Shown here one piece after another: positions 7,055 through 13,705 of a DNA stretch of 19,817 bases. The DNA comes from DATJBC01 sp035515515. Lineage in GTDB: Bacteria > Actinomycetota > Acidimicrobiia > Acidimicrobiales > UBA8190. Location of the stretch: positions 1 through 19,817 of the forward strand of contig DATJBC010000175.1 of assembly GCA_035515515.1 (NCBI GenBank), given 5' to 3'. How positions within the stretch are numbered: the first letter of the stretch is position 1; every line of letters begins with the position of its first letter. The position numbers were made by a program, and so were the translations under genes. The notes beneath the pieces were generated by a model. That model was not told the DNA's origin and did not search any database. It worked only from the letters and a program-made list of their open reading frames with translations.

Positions 7055-8097
7055 CCAGCCCGCGCTGGGCGGGCGTCATCGAGGCCTACCGGGACCTGCT
7101 CCCGGTGACGGCGGACACCCCGGTGGTCACCCTCCTCGAGGGCGGCACCCCGCTCCTCGAGGCGCCGCGGCTGTCGGACCGGCTCGAGGCGCGCGTGTTG
7201 CTCAAGGTCGAGGGCCTCAACCCGACGGGGTCCTTCAAGGACCGGGGCATGACGCTGGCGATCTCCAAGGCCGTCGAAGAGGGCGCCAAGGCCGTGGTGT
7301 GCGCGTCCACCGGCAACACCTCGGCGTCGGCCGCCGCCTACGCGGCACGGGCCGGGCTCACCTGCGCCGTGCTGATCCCCGAGGGCCACATCGCCCTGGG
7401 CAAGCTGGCCCAGGCGCTGGTGCACGGGGCCAAGGTGCTCCAGGTGCGCGGGAACTTCGACGAGGCGCTGGCCATCGTGCGCCGGTTGGGGGAGCGGGCC
7501 CCGGTCACCGTCGTCAACTCGGTGAACCCCTACCGCATCGAGGGCCAGAAGACGGCGGCCTTCGAGATCGTCGACGTGCTCGGGGACGCGCCCGACGTCC
7601 ACTGCATCCCCGTCGGCAACGCCGGGAACATCACCGCCTACTGGCGGGGGTACCTCGAGTACAAGCACGCCGGGCGGTCCACCAAGCTGCCCCGGATGTT
7701 CGGCTTCCAGGCGGCCGGGGCGGCGCCCATCGTGGAGGGCCGCCCCGTGGAGCACCCCGAGACCGTGGCCACCGCCATCCGCATCGGCAATCCGGCGTCC
7801 TGGTACGGCGCCACCGCCGCGGCCAGCGAGTCGGGCGGGGCCATCGAGGCCGTGACCGACGACGAGATCCTCGCCGCCTACCGCCTGCTGGCCTCCGAGG
7901 AGTCGGTGTTCTGCGAGGCGGCCAGCGCGGCGTCGGTGGCGGGGTTGCTCAAGGTGGGCGTGCCGCGTGGCTCGACCGTGGTGTGCGCCGTGACGGGCCA
8001 CGGGCTCAAGGACCCCGACCTCGCCATCAGCCAGATCTCGGTGCCCACCCCGGTCGAGGCCGACTACGCCGCCGTCCTCGCCGCCCTGGGCCTCTGA
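7051..8097 (+). CDS. thrC: Threonine synthase (348 aa)
   Basis: This PLP enzyme converts O-phosphohomoserine to L-threonine. The PLP lysine is Lys63 in NPTGSFKDRGM, followed by the CASTGNTSAS substrate/cofactor loop and the phosphate-binding glycine loop VGNAGNI. It is the short, actinobacterial type of about 350 residues, without the extended N-terminus of the enterobacterial enzyme. It starts at a GTG that overlaps the hom stop. Its substrate is made by homoserine kinase (thrB), which in Mycobacterium follows thrC but is not present here. A large GC-rich hairpin follows the stop directly, so the hom-thrC unit probably ends here. Confidence 0.95.
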   Translation: MTSPRWAGVIEAYRDLLPVTADTPVVTLLEGGTPLLEAPRLSDRLEARVLLKVEGLNPTGSFKDRGMTLAISKAVEEGAKAVVCASTGNTSASAAAYAARAGLTCAVLIPEGHIALGKLAQALVHGAKVLQVRGNFDEALAIVRRLGERAPVTVVNSVNPYRIEGQKTAAFEIVDVLGDAPDVHCIPVGNAGNITAYWRGYLEYKHAGRSTKLPRMFGFQAAGAAPIVEGRPVEHPETVATAIRIGNPASWYGATAAASESGGAIEAVTDDEILAAYRLLASEESVFCEAASAASVAGLLKVGVPRGSTVVCAVTGHGLKDPDLAISQISVPTPVEADYAAVLAALGL

Positions 8098-8133
8098 GGG
8101 CGGGCTGGGCCCCTGGCGCGGCGGCGCCCGCCC
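8098..8133 (+). terminator. GC-rich hairpin after thrC
   Basis: GGGCGGGC (8098-8105) and GCCCGCCC (8126-8133) are perfect inverted copies around a 20-base GC-rich loop that can itself pair. It begins directly after the thrC stop. The following bases include ATTTCCT but no true U-tract, as is common for actinobacterial terminators. Confidence 0.45.
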
Positions 8134-8183
8134 GGCGTGGATTTCCTCGCGGCCGGGAACAAACCGGGCGGGGGTGGGTGTTG

Positions 8184-8213
8184 TTGCCTGTGCAGGCGGG
8201 TCTCCGGTACGAT
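8184..8213 (+). promoter_or_regulatory. Predicted rho promoter
   Basis: A -35-like TTGCCT (8184-8189) and a -10 TACGAT (8208-8213) are separated by 18 bases, a sigma-70-type layout. The -10 sits in the same CGGTANNNT context as the leaderless promoters nearby. Transcription would begin near 8220. Confidence 0.5.
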
Positions 8214-8219
8214 GTGAGC

Positions 8220-8422
8220 ACCGCCACTCCCCAGCACCTCGGGGCGTCGCGGGCGGACCAGGCCTGGCATGGCCGGTTCGCCCCAGCGGTGCCCCGTCGG
8301 AGCGGTGGGGTTCGTGGTGGGCCCGTCGTGAAGACACGCCGGGCGCTTAACCCTCTGTTCCGTGTCCCCTGGCGCACGGGCTCTCCGAGCCGGAACCGGG
8401 ACGCAACCTAGCGAGGTGGCTG
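8220..8422 (+). other. Long 5' leader of rho
   Basis: About 200 bases separate the predicted start of transcription from the rho ATG, with no convincing small ORF. The stretch contains the 10-bp palindrome CCAGGCCTGG (8258-8267), repeated CGGTG and CCCGTCG blocks around 8280-8330, and a small hairpin GGCTC-TCC-GAGCC (8379-8391) shortly before the ribosome-binding site. In E. coli rho is controlled by termination within its leader; similar autoregulation here is inference only. No known riboswitch class was recognised. Confidence 0.35.
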
Positions 8423-10150
8423 ATGGCTGCAGAGCAACAGCTCGAGCGGTCCGTACTCGAACGCAAAGAGCGCGATGAGCTCCGGGCGATCGCCCAGGCG
8501 ATGGCTCTCGACACGAACTCGCGCAGCAAGAAGTCCGAGATCATCGACCAGATCCTGCGAGCGGCGGGCGTCGAGGTCGGCTCCCCGAGCACCAACGGCG
8601 ACGAGGCGGCGCCGGCGCGCGGCCGGGGCGCGGGACGCGCCGCCGCGGTGAACGGCGACGCCACGGGCTCGGAGGCCGGCGACGACGGCGCCGGCGTGAC
8701 GGCGAGCGCCAACGGCCGCGCCGCGGCGACGTCGTCCGGGCCGGAGGCCTCGGGCGCCACCACGGAGGCCGGGGAGACGGGCGACGCCGAGGGGCCCGCG
8801 GAGGGCGCCGGGGCCGCCACGGCGCCCTCCGGCGACCGCCCCCAGGGCAACAGCCGGCCCGGTGGCGGCCAGAACCGCCAGCACCTCCAGCCCGGCGGGG
8901 GCGCGGGCGAGCCCGGCAACCGGCGCAGCCGCCGCCGCCGCGGCCGGGAGCGCGGCCCGGGGGGCGGCGAGCGCGAGCTGCAGGGCGGGGGCCAGGAGGC
9001 GCAGTACTCGGGCGAGCTCATCCCCGTGCGCGGCCTGCTGGACCTGCGCGACGAGGGCTACGGGTTCCTCCGGGCCGACGGATACCTGCCGAGCTCCAAG
9101 GACGTGTACATCTCCATAAGCCAGGCACGCCGGTTCGCGCTGCGCCGTGGCGACTTCGTCGAAGGCGCCTGCCGGCCCGCCGCTTCGAACGAGAAATTCC
9201 CGGCCCTCATCCGCATCGACTCGGTGTGCGGGCTCCCGCCCGACGAGGCCCGGAACCGGCCCCGCTTCGAGGACCTCACGCCCCTGTTCCCCGACGAGAA
9301 GCTCCGGCTCGAGACGAGCGGGGCCGCCGAGGTGACCACCCGCATCATCGACCTGCTGTCGCCGATCGGCAAGGGCCAGCGCGGGATGATCGTCTCGCCC
9401 CCCAAAGCCGGCAAGACCACGATCCTCAAGCAGATCGCCCACTCCATCGAGGCCAACAACCCCGAGGTGCACCTGATCGTGCTCCTGGTGGACGAGCGCC
9501 CCGAGGAGGTCACCGACATGCGCCGCTCGGTCAAGGGTGAGGTCGTGGCGTCCACCTTCGACCGCCCCTCCGACGAGCACACGTCGATCGCGGAGCTCAC
9601 CATCGACCGGGCCAAGCGCCTCGTCGAGCTGGGCAAGGACGTGGTGATCGTGCTCGACGGCATCACGCGGCTCGCCCGGGCCTACAACCTGGCCCAGCCG
9701 GCCAGCGGCCGGATCATGTCCGGTGGTGTCGACTCGGGCGCCCTCTACCCCCCGAAGCGGTTCTTCGGCGCCGCCCGCAACATCGAGGAGGGGGGGTCGC
9801 TCACCATCCTGGCCACCGCCCTGGTGGAGACGGGGTCGAAGATGGACGAGGTGATCTTCGAGGAGTTCAAGGGCACGGGCAACATGGAGCTGCGACTCGA
9901 CCGCCGGCTGGCCGAGCGACGCCTCTACCCGTCGATCGACGTCAACGCCAGCTCGACCCGCCACGAGGAGCTCCTCTTCGACCGGGGCCAGCTCCAGCAG
10001 GTCTGGAAGCTGCGCCGGGTGCTCAACGCGCTGGCCGCCGACGGCAGCGGCGCCCCCGGGCTGGAGCTGCTCATGGACAAGATCCGCAGTACGAGGAGCA
10101 ACGACGAGTTCCTGGCGGAGATCGCCAAGGGCCCCAACCCGGCCGTCTGA
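8423..10150 (+). CDS. rho: Transcription termination factor Rho (575 aa)
   Basis: This hexameric RNA helicase/ATPase releases RNA polymerase at Rho-dependent terminators. Residues about 5-50 form the Rho N-terminal helical domain. Residues about 52-192 are a low-complexity insert, first Ala/Gly/Asp/Asn-rich, then strongly basic (RRSRRRRGRERG near 167-178). The cold-shock-like RNA-binding domain lies at about 195-270. The ATPase core has Walker A PPKAGKTT (326-333), Walker B VIVLDG (D412) and the Q-loop/R-loop region from about 430 to 465. Such inserts are typical of actinobacterial Rho and are thought to widen RNA binding. GAGGTGG precedes the ATG at a good distance. It follows thrC after a promoter-bearing gap and precedes rpmE by 51 bp. 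Confidence 0.96.
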   Translation: MAAEQQLERSVLERKERDELRAIAQAMALDTNSRSKKSEIIDQILRAAGVEVGSPSTNGDEAAPARGRGAGRAAAVNGDATGSEAGDDGAGVTASANGRAAATSSGPEASGATTEAGETGDAEGPAEGAGAATAPSGDRPQGNSRPGGGQNRQHLQPGGGAGEPGNRRSRRRRGRERGPGGGERELQGGGQEAQYSGELIPVRGLLDLRDEGYGFLRADGYLPSSKDVYISISQARRFALRRGDFVEGACRPAASNEKFPALIRIDSVCGLPPDEARNRPRFEDLTPLFPDEKLRLETSGAAEVTTRIIDLLSPIGKGQRGMIVSPPKAGKTTILKQIAHSIEANNPEVHLIVLLVDERPEEVTDMRRSVKGEVVASTFDRPSDEHTSIAELTIDRAKRLVELGKDVVIVLDGITRLARAYNLAQPASGRIMSGGVDSGALYPPKRFFGAARNIEEGGSLTILATALVETGSKMDEVIFEEFKGTGNMELRLDRRLAERRLYPSIDVNASSTRHEELLFDRGQLQQVWKLRRVLNALAADGSGAPGLELLMDKIRSTRSNDEFLAEIAKGPNPAV

Positions 10151-10164
10151 CCACGACCGCCCGG

Positions 10165-10178
10165 ACGGGCTCGCCCGT
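10165..10178 (+). terminator. Small hairpin between rho and rpmE
   Basis: ACGGG (10165-10169) and CCCGT (10174-10178) form a 5-bp stem with the loop CTCG, 14 bases after the rho stop. There is no U-tract. It could weakly terminate rho transcription; I would not rely on it. Confidence 0.25.
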
Positions 10179-10186
10179 GGCGCCCC

Positions 10187-10192
10187 TAGAAT
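10187..10192 (+). promoter_or_regulatory. Possible -10 element for rpmE
   Basis: TAGAAT, a good -10 match in very GC-rich surroundings, ends 9 bases before the rpmE ATG at 10202. It would give a 5' end within about two bases of the start codon. GGAAGGG between them could instead act as a close ribosome-binding site on a longer transcript from rho. Confidence 0.4.
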
Positions 10193-10201
10193 GGAAGGGC
10201 C

Positions 10202-10429
10202 ATGAAGACAGACATCCATCCCTCGTACGTCGAGGCGACCGTCAAGTGCTCGTGTGGCAACAGCTTCACGACGCGCTCGACCAAGACGCAGCTCCACGTC
10301 GAGCTGTGCAACGAGTGCCACCCCTTCTTCACCGGCAAGCAGAAGCTCGTGGACTCCGGTGGCCGCGTCGAGCGGTTCCAGCGCCGCTACGGCCAGCGGG
10401 GGAGCCGCTCCCGGGCCAAGCGCGCCTGA
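10202..10429 (+). CDS. rpmE: 50S ribosomal protein L31 (75 aa)
   Basis: This small large-subunit protein sits at the central protuberance and bridges to the 30S subunit. The sequence begins MKTDIHPSYV, standard for L31. The zinc-binding (C+) form is shown by Cys16, Cys18, Cys36 and Cys39 (CSC and CNEC). The HPFFTGKQKLVDSGGRVERF block is typical of the family. The C-terminus is basic. Zinc-dependent L31 is often swapped for a zinc-free paralogue under zinc starvation; no such paralogue is in this window. It lies between rho and prfA as in most actinobacteria. Confidence 0.96.
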   Translation: MKTDIHPSYVEATVKCSCGNSFTTRSTKTQLHVELCNECHPFFTGKQKLVDSGGRVERFQRRYGQRGSRSRAKRA

Positions 10430-10441
10430 CCCACCGCCCCC

Positions 10442-10463
10442 GCGGCGGGCTCCCTGCCGCCGC
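10442..10463 (+). terminator. GC hairpin downstream of rpmE
   Basis: GCGGCGG (10442-10448) and CCGCCGC (10457-10463) are perfect inverted copies with an 8-base loop, beginning 12 bases after the rpmE stop. No U-tract follows. It is plausibly the rpmE terminator, since prfA appears to have its own promoter. Confidence 0.35.
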
Positions 10464-10535
10464 CGGCTGACCCTCCCCCGAGGTCCGTGCCGCGCGCGGA
10501 CGGTCCACCCCGCCGGCCCGCCGAGGACGCATCGG

Positions 10536-10541
10536 TACCCT
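10536..10541 (+). promoter_or_regulatory. Predicted -10 element for leaderless prfA
   Basis: TACCCT, preceded by CGG, lies 7 bases before the ATG at 10549. The GTG at 10543 would lie almost on top of this element, which favours the ATG as the true start. Confidence 0.5.
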
Positions 10542-10548
10542 GGTGTCC

Positions 10549-11637
10549 ATGGACCTCGACCGTCTGGCCGCGTGGGAACGCGAATACCAGGAGGTCCTGG
10601 CGCGCCTGTCGGACCCCGCGGTCATCGCCGACCCGGCCAAGCTGCGCGACGCCTCGCGCCGTGCCAACGAGCTCGACACGCTCCTGTCGTTGGGCAGGCG
10701 CCTCCGCCAGGCGCAGGACGACACCGCCACGGCACGCGAGATGCTGGCCGACGCCGCCGGCGAGGACCGGGACGTCGTGAACGCCGAGCTCGAGCAGTCC
10801 CAGGCGGCGGCGGCCGCCCTCGAGGAGGAGCTCCGCGTGCTCCTGCTGCCCAGGGACGTCAACGAAGGGCGCAACGTCATCGTCGAGATCCGGGGTGCCG
10901 AGGGCGGCGAGGAGGCCAACCTCTTCGCCAAGGACCTCTTCGAGATGTACCGCCACTACGCCGAGCGACGCGGCTGGCGCCTGGAGGTGCTCGCCGCCGA
11001 CGCCTCGGCCCAGGACGGGATCAACGAGGCCACGTTCCTCGTCAAAGGTCCCGACGCCTGGGCACGGCTCAAGCACGAGGGCGGGACCCACCGGGTGCAG
11101 CGGGTCCCGGTCACCGAGTCCCAGGGACGCATCCACACCTCCGCCGCCACGGTCATGGTGCTGCCCGAGGCCGAGGACGTCGAGGTGGCCATCGACCCCT
11201 CGGACCTGCGGGTCGACGTCTTCCGCTCGACGGGGCCGGGTGGCCAGTCGGTCAACACCACGGACTCGGCCGTTCGCATCACCCACGTCCCCACGGGCAT
11301 CGTCGTGTCGATGCAGGACGAGAAGAGCCAGATCCAGAACCGGGCACGCGCCATGCAGGTGCTGCGGGCCCGTCTGCTCAAGCTCGAGCAGGACCGCATC
11401 GCCGCCGAGCAGTCCGAGCTGCGCCGCAGCCAGGTGGGTGGGGGCAGCCGCTCCGAGAAGATCAGGACCTACAACTTCAAGGAGAACCGCGTGACCGACC
11501 ACCGGGTCCGGCTCACGCTGCACAAGCTCGACCGCGTGCTCGCCGGAGACCTCGACGAGATCGTGGACGCCCTGCAGGCCGACGAGCAGCGCCGGCTCAT
11601 GGAGGGCGGCGATCCCGGCGAAGCGGCCACCGGCTGA
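10549..11637 (+). CDS. prfA: Peptide chain release factor 1 (362 aa)
   Basis: RF1 recognises UAA and UAG stop codons and triggers peptide release. An N-terminal helical domain (about 1-100) is followed by the codon-recognition domain with the RF1-type tripeptide PVT (187-189; RF2 has SPF) and the GGQ loop (231-233, in STGPGGQSVNT), which hydrolyses the peptidyl-tRNA ester. I prefer the ATG at 10549 to the GTG at 10543 (two residues longer) because of its distance from the -10 element. It is followed after 7 bp by prmC, which methylates the glutamine of this GGQ motif, the classic functional pair. Confidence 0.95.
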   Translation: MDLDRLAAWEREYQEVLARLSDPAVIADPAKLRDASRRANELDTLLSLGRRLRQAQDDTATAREMLADAAGEDRDVVNAELEQSQAAAAALEEELRVLLLPRDVNEGRNVIVEIRGAEGGEEANLFAKDLFEMYRHYAERRGWRLEVLAADASAQDGINEATFLVKGPDAWARLKHEGGTHRVQRVPVTESQGRIHTSAATVMVLPEAEDVEVAIDPSDLRVDVFRSTGPGGQSVNTTDSAVRITHVPTGIVVSMQDEKSQIQNRARAMQVLRARLLKLEQDRIAAEQSELRRSQVGGGSRSEKIRTYNFKENRVTDHRVRLTLHKLDRVLAGDLDEIVDALQADEQRRLMEGGDPGEAATG

Positions 11638-11644
11638 GCGCACG

Positions 11645-12568
11645 GTGGCCCCGACCGACATGCCCGGGTCGTCCCTGGCGGGGCGCACCGTGTCGGAGGT
11701 GGTGCGCACGGCCGCCGGCCGGCTGGGGTCGGTGTCCGAGGCCCGCTGGATCGTGGCCCACGTCACCGGTCTGCCGGTGGGCGAGCTGGCGGCCCGCGCC
11801 GGCGACGCGCTCGACCCGGACGCCGTCGGCGCGGTGGACGCCCTGGTCCGGCGGTGCCGGTCGGGCGAGCCCGTCCAGTACGCGCTGGGCACGTGGTCGT
11901 TCCGCGGCCTGGAGCTCGCCGTGGACCGCCGCGTCCTCATCCCCCGCCCCGAGACCGAGGTGCTCGTCGACGTCGCGCTGGACCAGCTGCGCGCCCAGGC
12001 CCGCGCCGCCGCCGGGGACGCCCAGCTGGTCGCCGTGGACCTCGGATCGGGGTCGGGGGCCGTCGCCCTGTCGCTGGCCGCCGAGTTCGACCCCCGGCGC
12101 GCGCTGGCGGTGTGGGCCACCGACGCCGCCGAGGGCGCCCTCGCCGTGCTGCGTCACAACCTCGACGCCATGGCGGCCCGGCACCCCGACGCCGCCCGGC
12201 GCGTCCGGGTGGGTGCCGGCGACTGGTTCGCGGCGCTGCCCGGCGCCCTGGCGGGCTCGGTGGCGCTCGTGGTGTCCAACCCCCCCTACGTCTCGGAGGC
12301 CGAGTGGGCCGACCTCGACCCCCGCGTGCGCGAGCACGAGCCCAAGGGCGCCCTCGTCCCCGGCCCGAGCGGCCTCGAAGCCGTCGGGCGCATCGTGCGC
12401 CAGGCGCGGCGCTGGCTCGCCCCGGGAGGGAGCCTCGTCCTGGAGATGGCACCGTCGCAGGTGCCCGTGGTCGGCGCCCGGGCGGCCGCCCTGGGCTACG
12501 CGGCGGTCGAGTCGCACACCGACCTCGCCGGCAGGCCCCGCGTCGTCGTGGCCCGCACCCCGTCGTGA
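11645..12568 (+). CDS. prmC: Release factor glutamine methyltransferase (307 aa)
   Basis: It transfers a methyl group from S-adenosylmethionine to the Gln of the GGQ motif in RF1 and RF2, raising release efficiency. An N-terminal helical domain (about 10-85) binds the release factor. The Rossmann methyltransferase domain has VDLGSGSGAV (131-140) for SAM and the catalytic NPPY (212-215). The IPRPETE segment (99-105) is also typical. The GTG at 11645 lies 7 bp after prfA; a start at the ATG at 11660 is possible. No strong ribosome-binding site is visible, so it may rely on coupling to prfA. Confidence 0.93.
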   Translation: MAPTDMPGSSLAGRTVSEVVRTAAGRLGSVSEARWIVAHVTGLPVGELAARAGDALDPDAVGAVDALVRRCRSGEPVQYALGTWSFRGLELAVDRRVLIPRPETEVLVDVALDQLRAQARAAAGDAQLVAVDLGSGSGAVALSLAAEFDPRRALAVWATDAAEGALAVLRHNLDAMAARHPDAARRVRVGAGDWFAALPGALAGSVALVVSNPPYVSEAEWADLDPRVREHEPKGALVPGPSGLEAVGRIVRQARRWLAPGGSLVLEMAPSQVPVVGARAAALGYAAVESHTDLAGRPRVVVARTPS

Positions 12569-12578
12569 CCGGCGCCCC

Positions 12579-13202
12579 GTGACGACCGGTGGCCGGCCGC
12601 CCCGCCCCGCCCCGCCCGACCTCGGGCCGGCCGTCTGCGCCCTGGGCCGCGGCGAGGTGGTGGCCATCCCCACCGACACCGTCTACGGGCTGGCCGTCGA
12701 CCCCGGGCAGGCCGGCGCCACCGACGCGCTGTTCGCCCTCAAGGCGCGGCCGCGGTCGCTCGACCTGCCGGTCCTGGTCGACGGGGAGGAGCAGGCGGGC
12801 CTCCTCGCCGCGGGCGGCCTGCCCCCGCCGGCGCGCCGCCTGGCCGCGGCCTTCTGGCCCGGCGGCCTCACCCTCGTCGTGCCCCGGCGCGCGGGACTGT
12901 CGTGGGACCTCGGGCCCCACGGCGACACCATCGGGCTGCGCGTCCCCGACCACGACCTGGCGCGGGCCCTGTGCCGGGAGGTGGGGCCGCTCGCCACCTC
13001 CAGCGCCAACCGGCACGGCGAGGACCCGTGCACGGACGCGTCGTCGGTGACCGCCGCGTTCGGGGGCGGGCTCGTCGTGGTCGATGGTGGGCGGTGCGCG
13101 GGTGTGCCGTCCACCGTGGTGGCCGTCACCGACGGCGAGACCCGCTGCCTGCGCGAGGGGGCCGTGCCCTGGGCCGACATCCGGCGCGTGGCCGGCGACT
13201 GA
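12579..13202 (+). CDS. Sua5/YrdC/YwlC-family threonylcarbamoyl-AMP synthase (207 aa)
   Basis: It makes threonylcarbamoyl-AMP from threonine, bicarbonate and ATP for t6A37 modification of ANN-decoding tRNAs. Family motifs are clear: IPTDTVYGLAVD (30-41), KARPRSLDLPV (55-65), then WPGGLTLVVP, GLRVPDH and ATSSAN. The length fits the single-domain TsaC/YrdC type rather than full Sua5. I set the start at the GTG at 12579, 10 bp after prmC, because conservation begins soon after; the first 18 residues are Pro/Gly-rich. The reading frame stays open far upstream only because of the GC bias. It completes the prfA-prmC-sua5 group. Confidence 0.9.
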   Translation: MTTGGRPPRPAPPDLGPAVCALGRGEVVAIPTDTVYGLAVDPGQAGATDALFALKARPRSLDLPVLVDGEEQAGLLAAGGLPPPARRLAAAFWPGGLTLVVPRRAGLSWDLGPHGDTIGLRVPDHDLARALCREVGPLATSSANRHGEDPCTDASSVTAAFGGGLVVVDGGRCAGVPSTVVAVTDGETRCLREGAVPWADIRRVAGD

Positions 13203-13302
13203 CGCTCGCCGGCGGCGCGCGTGCGTGGCCGCCCACCGCCGCGCTGTGGCAGGCTGCCGCCATCGGGGCGGGCGCCCCGCACGGTGACGGCGGGGGGGCG
13301 AC

Positions 13303-13701
13303 ATGGCGGACCACGCGGCGACGGTGCGGCAGTTCTTCGAGGCCTGGGTGGCACGCGACCCCGACCGGCTCACGGCCTTCTTCGCTCCTGACGGCTCGTG
13401 GCGTGAAGCGAACCGTGAGGCTGCCTCGGGCCACGACGAGATCCACGCCGTCTTCGAGATGCAGGTCGGGTACGGCTCGGACTTCTCCTTCGAGTTCAAC
13501 AAGCTCGAAGCGGTGGGGGACACCGTGTTCACCGAGCGGGTGGACCGCTTCGTGGTGAACGACACCGCCATGGAGGTCCCCGTGGCGGGGATCTTCGAGT
13601 TCGACCCCCTGGGGCGCATCGCCGCCTGGCGCGACTACTACGACTGGGCGCATCTCGAGCGCCAGCTCCTGGCGTCGGGCGTCGACATGAGCGGGGCCTA
13701 G
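13303..13701 (+). CDS. Limonene-1,2-epoxide hydrolase-like / SnoaL-like protein (132 aa)
   Basis: The protein has the NTF2-like cone fold signature: the helical start TVRQFFEAWVARDPDRL, strands, and the C-terminal WRDYYDW. It resembles the limonene-1,2-epoxide hydrolase (LEH) family. Residues matching the catalytic Arg-Asp-Asp appear at Arg79 and Asp81 (TERVD) and Asp111 (WRDYYD). The Tyr and Asn that hold the catalytic water in known LEHs seem replaced by Trp33 and Glu35. It could hydrolyse a different epoxide or be a non-LEH SnoaL-like isomerase. The ATG at 13303 follows a G-run (GGGGGGG) that may serve as ribosome-binding site. It converges on the thiolase-like gene with only four bases between the stops. 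Confidence 0.7.
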   Translation: MADHAATVRQFFEAWVARDPDRLTAFFAPDGSWREANREAASGHDEIHAVFEMQVGYGSDFSFEFNKLEAVGDTVFTERVDRFVVNDTAMEVPVAGIFEFDPLGRIAAWRDYYDWAHLERQLLASGVDMSGA

Positions 13702-13705
13702 GGGC

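Noticed and set aside
10254..12578. Very long open frame upstream of the Sua5-type gene
   Set aside because: Its first 775 codons overlap rpmE, prfA and prmC in another frame and are Arg/Pro/Gly-rich; only the part from 12579 is a real protein.
13248..13278. Paired hairpins (GGCAG-G-CTGCC and GGGGC-GGGC-GCCCC) before the LEH-like gene as a riboswitch
   Set aside because: Short GC palindromes are expected in a GC-rich intergenic region; there is no conserved aptamer-like core that I can recognise.
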